A stretch of DNA of 64,000 nucleotides from Amycolatopsis coloradensis (GTDB lineage: Bacteria; Actinomycetota; Actinomycetes; Mycobacteriales; Pseudonocardiaceae), in contig NZ_MQUQ01000014.1 in NCBI RefSeq assembly GCF_001953865.1, positions 289,163 through 353,162 of the forward strand, read 5' to 3'. Of the stretch, positions 43,550 to 53,491 are shown in pieces. A model generated the notes under the pieces. The model saw only the letters and a program-made list of their open reading frames with translations, had not been told where the DNA came from and did not search any database. A program made the position numbers and the translations under genes. Each line of letters begins with the position of its first letter. Within the stretch, counting starts at the first letter, position 1.

Positions 43550-44497
43550 TCAGGCGGGTTTCACGCGTTTGGCGGCCAGGCGTTCCGGCTTCGGCCACCG
43601 CACGTCCCGCGCCCAGCCGAACTTCTCGAACAGCCAGATCAGGCGCGCCGAGACGTCGACCTGTCCGCGCAGGACACCGTGCCGCGCGCAGGTCGGGTCG
43701 GCGTGGTGGGAGTTGTGCCACGACTCGCCCATGGACAGAATCGCCAGCGGCCAGAAGTTCGCCGCCTTGTCACGGCTGGCGAACGGGCGCTCGCCGATCA
43801 GGTGGCAGATCGAGTTCACCGACCAGCTGACGTGGTGCAGGAACGCGATCCGGACCAGCCCGGCCCAGAAGAACCCGGTCACCGCACCCCACCAAGACCA
43901 GCTGATCAGTCCGCCGAGTACGGCGGGCAGCGCGAGGCTGAGCGTGATCCACAGCCAGAAGTAGCGGTTCACGACGCGAAGATCCTTGTCGGCCACCAGG
44001 TCCGGCGCGAAGCGCTCGTAGTTGGTCACCTCGCGGCTGAACATCCAGCCCATGTGCGCGTGCCAGAACCCGCGCAGCAGCGCCGTGGGCGACGTCCCGA
44101 ACAGCCAGGGGGAGTGCGGGTCGCCTTCGCGGTCGGCGAAGGCGTGGTGACGGCGGTGGCTGGCCACCCAGAAGATGACCGACCCCTGCACCGCGAAACC
44201 ACCGGCGATCGCGAGCGCGATCCGCAGCGGGCGTCCGGCCTTGAACGCACCGTGGGTGAAGTAGCGGTGGTAGCCGACGGTCACCCCCAGCGTCCCGACG
44301 GTGTAGAACACGGCCGCCAGCGCGAGATCGACCCAAGTCATGCCCCAGCCCCACACGATGGGCACGGCGGCGAGCAGCGCGACGAACGGGACCAGCAGGA
44401 AGGTCTTGAGTATTAACATCTCCCCGGACCCTCGACGGTGGGAGATCAGGGGCTTGGACTGACTGGCCGGTGCGTCCGGCTCCGTGCTGGCGGTCAT
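43550..44497 (-). CDS. Acyl-CoA / fatty acid desaturase
   Basis: 315 residues from ATG at 44497. Four membrane helices and the three histidine boxes of membrane di-iron desaturases: HRYFTH, HRRHH and HNSHH. It introduces a double bond (delta-9 class by resemblance) into acyl-CoA or acyl-lipid. Upstream codons to 44578 are open but not protein-like. Confidence 0.95.
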   Translation of the reverse strand: MTASTEPDAPASQSKPLISHRRGSGEMLILKTFLLVPFVALLAAVPIVWGWGMTWVDLALAAVFYTVGTLGVTVGYHRYFTHGAFKAGRPLRIALAIAGGFAVQGSVIFWVASHRRHHAFADREGDPHSPWLFGTSPTALLRGFWHAHMGWMFSREVTNYERFAPDLVADKDLRVVNRYFWLWITLSLALPAVLGGLISWSWWGAVTGFFWAGLVRIAFLHHVSWSVNSICHLIGERPFASRDKAANFWPLAILSMGESWHNSHHADPTCARHGVLRGQVDVSARLIWLFEKFGWARDVRWPKPERLAAKRVKPA

Positions 44498-44612
44498 GCG
44501 ACACCTCGTGCCTCGACTCGGAGGTGACCCCCGTGTGGGGCACCGAAACGCAGCGTAAGGGCAGTGTCTGGCGAGCACGCCGCCCGGGGGTTACGTCCGG
44601 TTTGCCAGGGAG

Positions 44613-45581
44613 TCAGTTCGAAGTGGCGAGTTCCCGGTCAGCGGCGTGGGAAACCGGCGCCGGACCGCGATCTCGTGATCCGCACCACAGTGCCGCCGTG
44701 GAGACGATCACCAGCGCGGAGCCGAGGACGTGGAACGAGACCAGCGCCTCCGGCACACCCAGCGCGTACTGCACCGAGCCCAGGACACCCTGTGCGAGAG
44801 CGATGACCCAGACGAGGGTGTACCGCCGCCACAGCTGCTTCGGCGTGCTGCCACGCATCAGCTGGAGCCCGAACACGACCAGCACGATCAGGTAGGCCAC
44901 CAGCAGGCCGCCGTGGATCTGCGTGAGCGTCTCGATCGGCGCCTGGAACCGGTGGGTGCCGGGGTCGCCGCCGTGCGGGCCCGCGCCGGTGACCGTGGTG
45001 CCCGCGACCAGGACGGCCCACATCGCGGCGGCGAGCACGATCAGCGTCTTGCGGCCCGCGTCCGGGATGAGCCAGCGGGCGGGCTCGTCACCCTCCTCGA
45101 AGGCGCGCAAAAGCAGGACCGCGAGCCAGACCAGGGGAGTGGAGGCCAGGAAGTGGAGCGCGACTGTCCACCATTCGAGCTTCGCGAGCACGGTGATCCC
45201 GCCGACGACGGCCTGCAGCAGCACGCCCGCGGGCATCGTCCAGGCCAGCTTCACCAGACGGCGGCGGCTCGGGTGCTCGATCTGCACGCGCCACGCGGTG
45301 ATCACGCACAGCGCGGCGACGGCGATGACGACGCCGGTCAGCATCCGGTTGCCGAACTCGATCCATTGGGTGAGCGCGTCGAATTCGGGGTGCGCCACCG
45401 GCACGATGCTGCCTTCGACGCACTGCGGCCAGGTCGGGCAGCCGAGGCCCGAGCCGGTGACCCGGACGATCGAGCCGGTGACGCCGATTCCGGCCTGTGC
45501 GATCACCGCCGCCATCGCGACCGCTCGCTGGACCGCGGACGAGGGATACGGCAGACGCGCTACAAGGCTCTGGAACGGCAC
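44613..45581 (-). CDS. ctaA: Haem A synthase (COX15/CtaA)
   Basis: 322 residues from GTG at 45581 (GGAGG sits very close upstream; the frame is open to GTG at 45620, so the start is uncertain). Eight membrane helices; VTGSGLGCPTWPQC is the extracellular-loop cysteine pair, and the haem-ligand histidines lie in EFGNRMLTG-, HFLAS-, TQIHGG- and SFHVLGS-type helices. It oxidises haem O to haem A with CtaB's product. Confidence 0.95.
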   Translation of the reverse strand: MPFQSLVARLPYPSSAVQRAVAMAAVIAQAGIGVTGSIVRVTGSGLGCPTWPQCVEGSIVPVAHPEFDALTQWIEFGNRMLTGVVIAVAALCVITAWRVQIEHPSRRRLVKLAWTMPAGVLLQAVVGGITVLAKLEWWTVALHFLASTPLVWLAVLLLRAFEEGDEPARWLIPDAGRKTLIVLAAAMWAVLVAGTTVTGAGPHGGDPGTHRFQAPIETLTQIHGGLLVAYLIVLVVFGLQLMRGSTPKQLWRRYTLVWVIALAQGVLGSVQYALGVPEALVSFHVLGSALVIVSTAALWCGSRDRGPAPVSHAADRELATSN

Positions 45582-45646
45582 GCCTCCGATGCTAGAACGC
45601 CGTTGCTGAGAGCGTGTCACCGGCCGTATCCGCTGTGTCCGCCGCC

Positions 45647-46459
45647 TCAGGTGAGCTTCGTGGTCTTACTCGCCAGCGCACCGGCGACGACGCCCCAGCC
45701 GACGAGGACCGCGAACGGGCCCCAGCCGAACGAGCCGTCCAGCAGCACCGACCGCAGTCCTTCGGCGAGCGCGCCCGAGGGCAGCAACTCGACGATCGTC
45801 GCGACACCGGACGGCATCGTCGACGGCGCCAGCAGGATGCCACCGGCGAGCAGCAGCACGAACCAGACGATGTTCGCCAGCGCCAGTACGGCTTCCGCCC
45901 GCAGTGCCCCGCCGAGCAACAACCCCAGCGCGCCGAACGCGAACGTGCCAGCGATCAGGAACGGGATCGCACCGAGGATCCCGCCGGGCGACGGCGACCA
46001 GCCCAGCAGCGCGGCCACGGCACCGAGGATCACGGCCTGCAACGCGACCACGACCAGCGCGGCGGTCACCCGGCCCGCGACGAGCAGCCAGCGGGGCAGC
46101 GCGGTGGCGGAAAGTCGTTTCAGGACGCCATAACGGCGATCGAAGCCGAGTGCGATGGCCTGTCCGGTGAACGCCGACGACATCACCGCCAGCGCCAGGA
46201 TCCTCGGCGTGATCCAGTCCACTTTGGACGCCGAACCGAGCTGCGACGACGGCAGGATGTCCAGCAGCGACAAGCCGATCAGCAGCGCGAGCGGGATGAG
46301 CAGGGTCAGCAGGATCTGCTCGCCGTGGCGCAGGGTCAGGCTCGCCTCGATCTTCGCGTGCGTGCGCAGCATCTTGCCGAGCGAACCGCGGCCGGGGGCG
46401 GGGGTGAAGGTGCCCGCGGCGAATCGGGGAGCGGGCGGCGGCGTAGGCAGTGTCGTCAT
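45647..46459 (-). CDS. ABC-2 type transporter permease
   Basis: 270 residues from ATG at 46459, overlapping the ATPase stop (ATGA). Six membrane helices typical of ABC-2 exporters (ILLTLLIPLALLIGLSLLDI, then VMSSAFTGQAIALGFDRRYG). With the ATPase it forms a two-component exporter; cargo unknown. This ABC pair sits between ctaA and mptB, as its counterpart does in mycobacteria. Confidence 0.92.
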   Translation of the reverse strand: MTTLPTPPPAPRFAAGTFTPAPGRGSLGKMLRTHAKIEASLTLRHGEQILLTLLIPLALLIGLSLLDILPSSQLGSASKVDWITPRILALAVMSSAFTGQAIALGFDRRYGVLKRLSATALPRWLLVAGRVTAALVVVALQAVILGAVAALLGWSPSPGGILGAIPFLIAGTFAFGALGLLLGGALRAEAVLALANIVWFVLLLAGGILLAPSTMPSGVATIVELLPSGALAEGLRSVLLDGSFGWGPFAVLVGWGVVAGALASKTTKLT

Positions 46460-47382
46460 GCGCGCAGTTCCCGTCCGGTCAGCTCCAGGAAGACCTCTTC
46501 CAGCGTGCGCCTGCCGACCTGGAGTTCCTCGGGCATGACGCCCTGCTGCGCGCACCACGCCGTCACCGTCGACACCACCTGCGGGTCGATCGCGCCCTCG
46601 ACGAGGTACGTCCCCGGCGCGGACTCGTGGACGAGGTGACCCTCGGGCAGGGCCGCGGTCAGCAGACCGGTGTCGAGCCGCGTACGCGCCTTGAAACGCA
46701 TCTGCACGGCTTCGCCCGCGTCGACGGTCAGCGACTGCGGGGAGCCTTCGACGACGACCTTGCCGTGGTCCACGATCACCACGGTGTCGGCCAGCGTTTC
46801 GGCCTCTTCCATCAGATGCGTGGTGAGCAGCACGCTGACCCCGTCGGTGCGCAGTGCGCCGAGCAGATCCCAGACCAGGCGACGGGCCTGCGGGTCCATA
46901 CCCGCTGTCGGCTCGTCGAGGAAGAGCAGTTCCGGGCGTCCGACGAGCGCGCAGGCGAGGGAAAGCCGCTGCTGCTGTCCGCCGGAAAGGCGTTTGAACG
47001 GCCTCTTCCGCGCTCCGGCGAGACCGAGGACATCCAGCAGCCAGGCGGGATCGAGCGGGTTCGCGGCACACGCCGCGACCAGTCCGAGCATCTCGTCGGC
47101 GCGGACGCCGGGATACGCGCCGCCGCCCTGGGGCATCACGCCGATCCGCGGCCGCAGCGCCGGCCCGTCCCGTGACGGGTCCATGCCCAGCACGCGGACT
47201 TCGCCGTCGTCAGCGCGCAGGAAGCCTTCGCAGATCTCGACGGTGGTGGTCTTGCCGGCCCCGTTCGGGCCGAGCAGAGCAAGCAGTGTGCCACGTTCCA
47301 TCCGCAGGTCGAGTCCGTCGACCGCGGTGGTGGATCCGTAGCGTTTCACCAGCCCGGTGATCTCGACGGCGGGGGTGTTCAC
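46456..47382 (-). CDS. ABC transporter ATP-binding protein
   Basis: 308 residues from GTG at 47382. Walker A LLGPNGAGKTTTVEICEGFL, signature LSGGQQQRLSLACAL, Walker B LLFLDEPTAGMD and the H-loop LTTHLMEEAE are all intact. The C-terminal 80 residues are the extension common in DrrA-like exporters. It pairs with the permease that follows. Confidence 0.95.
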   Translation of the reverse strand: MNTPAVEITGLVKRYGSTTAVDGLDLRMERGTLLALLGPNGAGKTTTVEICEGFLRADDGEVRVLGMDPSRDGPALRPRIGVMPQGGGAYPGVRADEMLGLVAACAANPLDPAWLLDVLGLAGARKRPFKRLSGGQQQRLSLACALVGRPELLFLDEPTAGMDPQARRLVWDLLGALRTDGVSVLLTTHLMEEAETLADTVVIVDHGKVVVEGSPQSLTVDAGEAVQMRFKARTRLDTGLLTAALPEGHLVHESAPGTYLVEGAIDPQVVSTVTAWCAQQGVMPEELQVGRRTLEEVFLELTGRELRA

Positions 47383-47401
47383 GACAGGTCACGATACGGC
47401 G

Positions 47402-49060
47402 TCACGCCGGGACCGAACGCTCCGGGGACGATCTGGACAGCAGCAGCGGCGAGACGCGGTGGACGACGAACAGCCCCAGAAGCGTGATCGCCCCCGCGGC
47501 GGCCCACGCGAACGGCAGGACGTAACCGCGGCCGTCGAAGGTGCTGCCCGTCGTGGGCAGCAGGAACGGCAGGACGGCGGTGACGATCGTCGCGGCGATG
47601 CGGAATCGCGAGGTCCCCGCGGACGCGGCGAGCGGGATGATCGCCCACAGCAGGTACCAGGGTTGCAGCGCGACGTGCAGGACCATCACCGCGCCGAGCG
47701 AGACCCCGAGGCCGATCATCGGCCGGTAGCGCCATTTGAAGCTGTCCCAGAGGAACTTGACCGTCACCGCCCCCGCCACGAGATAGCCGAGCGAGCCGAG
47801 GATCGGTACCAGCGCGTTGGTGTGGTTGCCGAGGCCGAGCGCGATGCCGAGGACACCGCCGAGCGCGGCGAGTTCCGAGGTCGGCGAGATCCACGAGCGC
47901 ACCAGGCCCGGCGTCCCCAGCGCGCCGACCCAGCCGAAGCCGAGTCCGGTGCCGTAACAGACCGCGACCAGCACGACGCCGAACAGCAGTGCCATCGGCG
48001 CCGCCGCGGTGAGCAGGTCCTTGAGCCTGCCGTGCCAGCGTCTCGCCACCATCACCGTGAAAAACGGCAGCGCCAGGATCGCGTTCAGCTTCACCGCGAC
48101 GCCGAGGGTGATGATCGCCACCCCGAGCCCGATGAACAGGAGTTCGCCCTTGGCCAGCGGCGGGGGAGTGTCGCCCTTGAACCGCACCGGCATCCGGCTG
48201 ATGCCGATCTCCAGCCCGGCCACCATGAGGCCGATCGCCAGCGCGTCGTTGTGGGCGCCCGCGACGAAATGGAAGATCAGCAGCGGGTTCGCCGCGCCGA
48301 GCCACAGCGCGGTGGCGGGCTGCACGCCGAACCGCCTGGCCAGCCGGGGCAGCGCCCAGATGATCAGGATGACGCCGATCAGCGCGAGCCCTCGTTGCAG
48401 CAGGACACCGGTGACGATGCTCCCGTTGCTCAGCGGGGCGAGCCAGCCGCCGAGGCGCAGCAGCAGCGGGCCGTAGGGCGCCGGGGTCTCGCGCCACATG
48501 TTGGAGACACCCGAGGTCAGCGGATCGGAGACACCGAGTGCTTCGGCGGGGCCGAGGGAGTACGGGTCCATCCCGCGCGCCACGATCTCGCTCTGCGCGA
48601 GATAGCTGTAGACGTCGCGAGAGAACAGCGGCGGGATGACCAGCAGCGGCGCGCACCAGAGCGCGATGGTGCGGGCGAGCTGGCCCTGGGTGGCGAGGCG
48701 GCGGCGCGCGGGCTGCGCGAACCGGCCCAGCATCAGCCAGCTGAGCACGATGATCGCCATCCCGGCGAGGCCCATCGCGAGCGAGACGGTGGGGATCCGG
48801 GTGAACAGCCGCAGGACCGGGATCTCCTGGACCGGGTTGATCACCGGCGCGGCGCCCGCGCCGAGCGAGCCGAGGGCGAGGAACAGGGAACCGACCGCGC
48901 CGAACCGGCGGACCACGTTCAGCCCGCGCAGTTCCTTGTCGTCGAGCGGCTCGGATTCGTGCGGGCGTGCCGGGGACAGCGTCGCCACCGATCCCGACGC
49001 CGGGTCTTCCGGTCCCGTCCCGTCCGTGTCCCGCTGCGCCGGGTGTTCGCCCACTGCCAC
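47402..49060 (-). CDS. mptB: MptB-like polyprenol-phosphomannose alpha-1,6-mannosyltransferase
   Basis: 552 residues from GTG at 49060. About 13 membrane helices, with the GT-C type loop PPLFSRDVYSYLAQSEIVAR (catalytic-type acidic pair region) and APYGPLLLRLGG. In mycobacteria and corynebacteria MptB elongates the mannan backbone of lipoglycans using decaprenyl-phosphomannose. It is divergent from sufR, as Rv1459c is from Rv1460. An N-terminal hydrophilic stretch of about 45 residues is variable. Confidence 0.88.
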   Translation of the reverse strand: MAVGEHPAQRDTDGTGPEDPASGSVATLSPARPHESEPLDDKELRGLNVVRRFGAVGSLFLALGSLGAGAAPVINPVQEIPVLRLFTRIPTVSLAMGLAGMAIIVLSWLMLGRFAQPARRRLATQGQLARTIALWCAPLLVIPPLFSRDVYSYLAQSEIVARGMDPYSLGPAEALGVSDPLTSGVSNMWRETPAPYGPLLLRLGGWLAPLSNGSIVTGVLLQRGLALIGVILIIWALPRLARRFGVQPATALWLGAANPLLIFHFVAGAHNDALAIGLMVAGLEIGISRMPVRFKGDTPPPLAKGELLFIGLGVAIITLGVAVKLNAILALPFFTVMVARRWHGRLKDLLTAAAPMALLFGVVLVAVCYGTGLGFGWVGALGTPGLVRSWISPTSELAALGGVLGIALGLGNHTNALVPILGSLGYLVAGAVTVKFLWDSFKWRYRPMIGLGVSLGAVMVLHVALQPWYLLWAIIPLAASAGTSRFRIAATIVTAVLPFLLPTTGSTFDGRGYVLPFAWAAAGAITLLGLFVVHRVSPLLLSRSSPERSVPA

Positions 49061-49185
49061 GCACGAAGGGTAGCGATCGCGGGAACAGACTGAACGAGTA
49101 CGTGGTTACCTCCGGGAGATCACCGGTCGACGTGATCCACGCCACTCCGTGAGGCACCCCTCTTTGCGGCCTCCCCGGAAATACG

Positions 49186-49202
49186 TCACACTTGTGTTGT
49201 GA
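49186..49202. promoter_or_regulatory. SufR operator (ACACT-N5-TGTGA)
   Basis: ACACT-TGTGT-TGTGA at 49188-49202 matches the motif that I recall for mycobacterial SufR upstream of its own gene; TCACA/TGTGA (49186-49190 and 49198-49202) also forms an inverted repeat. It overlaps the GTG at 49199, so repression would block a near-leaderless transcript or the true start is the ATG at 49208. Confidence 0.75.
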
Positions 49203-49999
49203 AAAAGATGGGGACGCAGGACGAGGCCGGTGGCGACATGCTCCGCGCCGAGGTCCAGCCTGTCCCCGCGCAGGTCGGTCCCGAGGGTCGGACCAGGCAC
49301 GAAGTGGCCCGTTTGCTGCTGGAACAGGGTCCGATGACCGCCGTCGTGGTCGCCGAGCAGCTGGGGATCAGCGCCGCCGCCGTCCGCCGTCATCTGGACG
49401 CGCTTCTGGCCGACGGCGAGGCCGAGACCCGCGACGCGCCCCGCCGCGGCCCCCGCGGACGAGGCCGTCCCGCCAAGAACTTCCTGCTCACCGAAGCGGG
49501 CCGCGCCCGGTTCGGGCACGCGTACGACGACCTCGCGTCCTCGGCCATCCGCTTCCTCTCCGATCACGCCGGCGAAGACGCCGTGAAGGCCTTCGCGGAA
49601 GCCCGTGTCGCTTCGCTGGTCGGCCCGCATCAAGAGGCCATCACCAAGCACACGGATCCCGCCGCCCGCGCCGAGGCCCTCGCTGCGGCGCTGACCAGGG
49701 AGGGTTACGCTGCGTCGACCCGTCAGGTCGGGGTTGGTGAACAGCTGTGCCAGCACCATTGCCCGGTCGCCCACGTCGCCGCCGAGTTCCCTCAGTTGTG
49801 CGAAGCCGAAACCGAGGCTTTCGCGCATCTGCTGGGTACCCACGTGCAGCGACTGGCGACCATCGCACGCGGTGACAACGCGTGCACCACACACGTACCC
49901 GTCGCTTCGGCGGGTCACCCGGCCACACCCCGGCCGGGAAGCACGGCGCCCTCCCCAGGGCGTACAGCACGGATCCCGAATGGAGGGAAACCCGCATGA
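49199..49999 (+). CDS. sufR: Fe-S cluster-sensing repressor SufR
   Basis: 266 residues from GTG at 49199 (ATG at 49208 is a strong alternative). The winged helix spans about 35-100 (MTAVVVAEQLGISAAAVRRH). Cluster-ligand cysteines are in GEQLCQHHCPVAHVAAEF and PQLCEAE, with a further C in NACTTH. SufR with a 4Fe-4S cluster represses suf; cluster loss releases it. The last 40 residues are a Pro/Ser/Gly tail. Its stop overlaps the sufB start (ATGA). Confidence 0.94.
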   Translation: MKKMGTQDEAGGDMLRAEVQPVPAQVGPEGRTRHEVARLLLEQGPMTAVVVAEQLGISAAAVRRHLDALLADGEAETRDAPRRGPRGRGRPAKNFLLTEAGRARFGHAYDDLASSAIRFLSDHAGEDAVKAFAEARVASLVGPHQEAITKHTDPAARAEALAAALTREGYAASTRQVGVGEQLCQHHCPVAHVAAEFPQLCEAETEAFAHLLGTHVQRLATIARGDNACTTHVPVASAGHPATPRPGSTAPSPGRTARIPNGGKPA

Positions 50000-51444
50000 C
50001 TGCCGCTGCCGAGCAGCGCACTCCCACCACCGCGCCCATGAGCCAGGAAGAGACCATCGAGTCCCTTGGCAAGTATGCGTTCGGCTGGGCGGACTCCGAC
50101 GAGGCGGGCTCAACGGCCCGTCGTGGACTCAACGAGGACGTCGTCACCGACATCTCCTCGAAGAAGTCCGAGCCGGAGTGGATGCGCGAAGCGCGACTCA
50201 AGGCGCTCAAGCTTTTCGATCTGAAGCCCATGCCCAACTGGGGTGCGGACCTCTCCGGGATCGACTTCGACAACATCAAGTACTTCGTGCGGTCCAGTGA
50301 GAAGCAGGCCACCTCCTGGGAGGACCTGCCCGAGGACATCAAGAACACGTATGACCGGCTCGGCATCCCGGAGGCGGAGAAGCAGCGTCTCGTCGCCGGT
50401 GTCGCCGCGCAGTACGAGTCCGAGGTCGTCTACCACTCGATCCGTGAGGATCTGGAGGCACAGGGCGTCCTGTTCCTGGACACCGACACCGCGCTCAAGG
50501 AGCACCCGGAGATCTTCAAGGAGTACTTCGGCTCCGTGATCCCGGCCGGGGACAACAAGTTCTCCGCGCTGAACACCGCGGTGTGGTCCGGTGGCTCGTT
50601 CATCTACGTGCCCAAGGGCGTCAAGGTGGACATCCCGCTCCAGGCCTACTTCCGGATCAACACCGAGAACATGGGCCAGTTCGAGCGGACCCTGATCATC
50701 GTCGACGAAGACGCCTACGTGCACTACGTCGAGGGTTGCACCGCGCCGATCTACCAGTCCGACTCGCTGCACTCGGCGGTCGTGGAGATCATCGTGAAGA
50801 AGGGCGCCCGCTGCCGTTACACGACCATCCAGAACTGGTCGAACAACGTCTACAACCTGGTCACCAAGCGCGCCAAATGCGAAGAGGGCGCGACCATGGA
50901 GTGGATCGACGGCAACATCGGTTCCAAGGTCACCATGAAGTACCCGTCCGTGTTCCTCATGGGCGAGCACGCCAAGGGCGAGGTCCTCTCGGTCGCGTTC
51001 GCCGGCGAAGGCCAGCACCAGGACGCCGGCGCGAAGATGGAGCACCTGGCGCCGCACACCTCCTCGACCATCGTGTCGAAGTCGGTGGCGCGCGGCGGTG
51101 GCCGCACCTCCTACCGCGGCCTGATCAAGATCGCGAAGCGGGCGCACCACTCGCGGTCCAGCGTGGTCTGTGACGCGCTGCTGGTCGACACGATCTCGCG
51201 GTCGGACACGTATCCGTACGTCGACATCCGCAACGACGAGGTCTCGATGGGCCACGAGGCGACCGTCTCGAAGGTCAGCGAAGACCAGATGTTCTACCTC
51301 ATGTCGCGCGGTCTCGACGAGGCCGAGGCCATGGCGATGATCGTGCGCGGGTTCGTCGAGCCCATCGCGCGTGAGCTGCCGATGGAGTACGCGCTCGAGC
51401 TGAACCGCCTGATCGAGCTTCAGATGGAAGGGTCCGTCGGCTAG
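49996..51444 (+). CDS. sufB: Fe-S cluster assembly protein SufB
   Basis: 482 residues from ATG at 49996. The SufB beta-helix core contains FSALNTAVWSGGSFIYVPKG and VDEDAYVHYVEGCTAPIYQS with the scaffold cysteine, and ends MEYALELNRLIELQMEGSVG. It is the scaffold on which SufBC2D builds clusters. No intein is present, unlike the mycobacterial orthologue Rv1461. Confidence 0.97.
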   Translation: MTAAAEQRTPTTAPMSQEETIESLGKYAFGWADSDEAGSTARRGLNEDVVTDISSKKSEPEWMREARLKALKLFDLKPMPNWGADLSGIDFDNIKYFVRSSEKQATSWEDLPEDIKNTYDRLGIPEAEKQRLVAGVAAQYESEVVYHSIREDLEAQGVLFLDTDTALKEHPEIFKEYFGSVIPAGDNKFSALNTAVWSGGSFIYVPKGVKVDIPLQAYFRINTENMGQFERTLIIVDEDAYVHYVEGCTAPIYQSDSLHSAVVEIIVKKGARCRYTTIQNWSNNVYNLVTKRAKCEEGATMEWIDGNIGSKVTMKYPSVFLMGEHAKGEVLSVAFAGEGQHQDAGAKMEHLAPHTSSTIVSKSVARGGGRTSYRGLIKIAKRAHHSRSSVVCDALLVDTISRSDTYPYVDIRNDEVSMGHEATVSKVSEDQMFYLMSRGLDEAEAMAMIVRGFVEPIARELPMEYALELNRLIELQMEGSVG

Positions 51445-51446
51445 TC

Positions 51447-52646
51447 ATGTCGGTTACCGAGAACAACGTTTCCGAAGCGATGCGCGAGGGGGTTGGCGAG
51501 CCCGCCGGCTCTGGAGGCACAGTTGTGCCGGCCACCTCCCGCGCGGAGCGGTTCACCTCTCATGACGTCGAGGCCTTCGAGGTCCCCGGCGGCCGTGAGG
51601 AGAACTGGCGCTTCACTCCGATGAAGCGGCTGCGCGGACTGCACGACGGGTCCGCCACCGCCTCGGGTTCGGCCACCGTCGAGGCCGACGCCGCGCCCGA
51701 ACTGAAGATCGAACAGGTCGGCCGGGACGACGAGCGCCTCGGCGTCGCCGGTGTCCCGAGCGACCGGATCGCCGCGCAGGCCTACTCCTCGTTCACCGAG
51801 GCCACCGTCATCACGGTGCCCAAGGAGACCAAGGCGTCGAAGCCGTCGACGGTGAAGATCACCGGCCCCGGTGAGGGCCAAGTCGCTTACGGGCACCTCC
51901 AGGTCCGCGCCGAGCAGTTCTCCGAGGCCGTCATCGTCCTCGACCACGCCGGCTCCGGCACCTACGCCGACAACGTCGAGTTCGTCATCGGCGATTCGGC
52001 GAACGTGACCGTGGTCAGCGTCCAGGACTGGGCCGACGACGCGGTGCACGTGTCCGAGCAGCACCTCAAGCTCGGCCGCGACGCCACGCTCAAGCACATC
52101 GTCATCACCCTGGGCGGAGACCTCGTCCGCGTCTCGCCGACGGCGACCTTCGCAGACAAGGGCGGCGACGTCGAGATGCTCGGCCTGTACTTCGCGGACG
52201 AAGGACAGCACCAGGAGCACCGCCTCTTCGTCGATCACGCCGTGCCGAACTGCAAGTCGCGGGTGATGTACAAGGGCGCGCTGCAGGGCGACGGCGCGCA
52301 CACCGTGTGGGTCGGCGACGTGCTGATCCGGGCGGCCGCCGAGGCCACCGACACCTACGAGCTCAACCGCAACCTGGTGCTGACGCCGGGCGCGCGGGCC
52401 GACTCGATCCCGAACCTGGAGATCGAGACCGGCGAGATCGAAGGCGCCGGGCACGCGAGCGCGACGGGAAGGTTCGACGACGAGCAGTTGTTCTACCTCC
52501 AGTCGCGTGGAATCGGCGAGGACGCCGCGCGGCGCCTGGTCGTACGCGGGTTCTTCCACGAGATCCTGGTCAAGATCGGCGTTCCCGAGGTGCGCGAGCG
52601 CCTCGAGGCCGCGATCGAAGCCGAGCTCGAAGCCGTGGGCGTCTAA
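51447..52646 (+). CDS. sufD: Fe-S cluster assembly protein SufD
   Basis: 399 residues. ENWRFTPMKRLRGLHDGSAT near the N-terminus is typical of SufD, and the C-terminal beta-helix shares FYLQSRGIGEDAARRLVVRG with SufB. It partners SufB on the SufC ATPase dimer. It starts 2 bases after the sufB stop. Confidence 0.96.
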   Translation: MSVTENNVSEAMREGVGEPAGSGGTVVPATSRAERFTSHDVEAFEVPGGREENWRFTPMKRLRGLHDGSATASGSATVEADAAPELKIEQVGRDDERLGVAGVPSDRIAAQAYSSFTEATVITVPKETKASKPSTVKITGPGEGQVAYGHLQVRAEQFSEAVIVLDHAGSGTYADNVEFVIGDSANVTVVSVQDWADDAVHVSEQHLKLGRDATLKHIVITLGGDLVRVSPTATFADKGGDVEMLGLYFADEGQHQEHRLFVDHAVPNCKSRVMYKGALQGDGAHTVWVGDVLIRAAAEATDTYELNRNLVLTPGARADSIPNLEIETGEIEGAGHASATGRFDDEQLFYLQSRGIGEDAARRLVVRGFFHEILVKIGVPEVRERLEAAIEAELEAVGV

Positions 52647-52681
52647 GCCCTCGTCCGTCCACATCAGACTTTAGGAAAGAA

Positions 52682-53452
52682 ATGCCTACGCTGGAAATCA
52701 AGGATCTGCACGCCTCGGTCACGACCGAGGAGGGCCCCAAGGAGATCCTCAAGGGCGTCAACCTGACCATCAAGTCGGGCGAGACCCACGCGATCATGGG
52801 CCCCAACGGTTCGGGCAAGTCCACGCTGTCCTACGCCATCGCCGGTCACCCCAAGTACGAAGTCACCTCCGGGCAGGTCCTGCTCGACGGTGAGGACGTG
52901 CTGGAGATGAGCGTCGACGAGCGCGCCCGCGCGGGCCTGTTCCTCGCCATGCAGTACCCGGTCGAGGTCCCGGGCGTGTCCATGTCCAACTTCCTCCGCA
53001 CCGCGGCCACCGCGGTCCGTGGCGAGGCCCCCAAGCTGCGTCACTGGGTCAAGGAGGTCAAGGAGGAGATGGGCAAGCTGGAGATCTCGTCCGAGTTCGC
53101 CGAGCGTTCGGTGAACGAGGGCTTCTCCGGCGGTGAGAAGAAGCGCCACGAGATCCTGCAGCTGGCGCTGCTCAAGCCGAAGATCGCCATCCTCGACGAG
53201 ACCGACTCGGGCCTCGACGTCGACGCGCTGCGCGTCGTGTCCGAGGGCGTCAACGAGTTCAAGGCCAGCAACGACGCCGGCGTCATGCTGATCACGCACT
53301 ACACGCGGATCCTGCGGCACATCACGCCCGACTTCGTGCACGTCTTCGCCGGCGGCAGGATCGTCGAGTCCGGCGGCCGGGAACTCGCGGAAGAGCTGGA
53401 GGAGAACGGGTACGTCAAGTACACCGGCTCCGCCGAGACCGCCGCCGTCTGA
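52682..53452 (+). CDS. sufC: Fe-S cluster assembly ATPase SufC
   Basis: 256 residues from ATG at 52682 (AGGAAAG upstream). Walker A GPNGSGKST, signature FSGGEKKRHEILQLALL and Walker B IAILDETDSGLDVDALR are intact and of SufC type. It energises SufBD rearrangement for cluster assembly. Confidence 0.98.
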   Translation: MPTLEIKDLHASVTTEEGPKEILKGVNLTIKSGETHAIMGPNGSGKSTLSYAIAGHPKYEVTSGQVLLDGEDVLEMSVDERARAGLFLAMQYPVEVPGVSMSNFLRTAATAVRGEAPKLRHWVKEVKEEMGKLEISSEFAERSVNEGFSGGEKKRHEILQLALLKPKIAILDETDSGLDVDALRVVSEGVNEFKASNDAGVMLITHYTRILRHITPDFVHVFAGGRIVESGGRELAEELEENGYVKYTGSAETAAV

Positions 53453-53491
53453 TCACTGAACTTCACGACTACACCGAGAGGAGTTGGCCCG

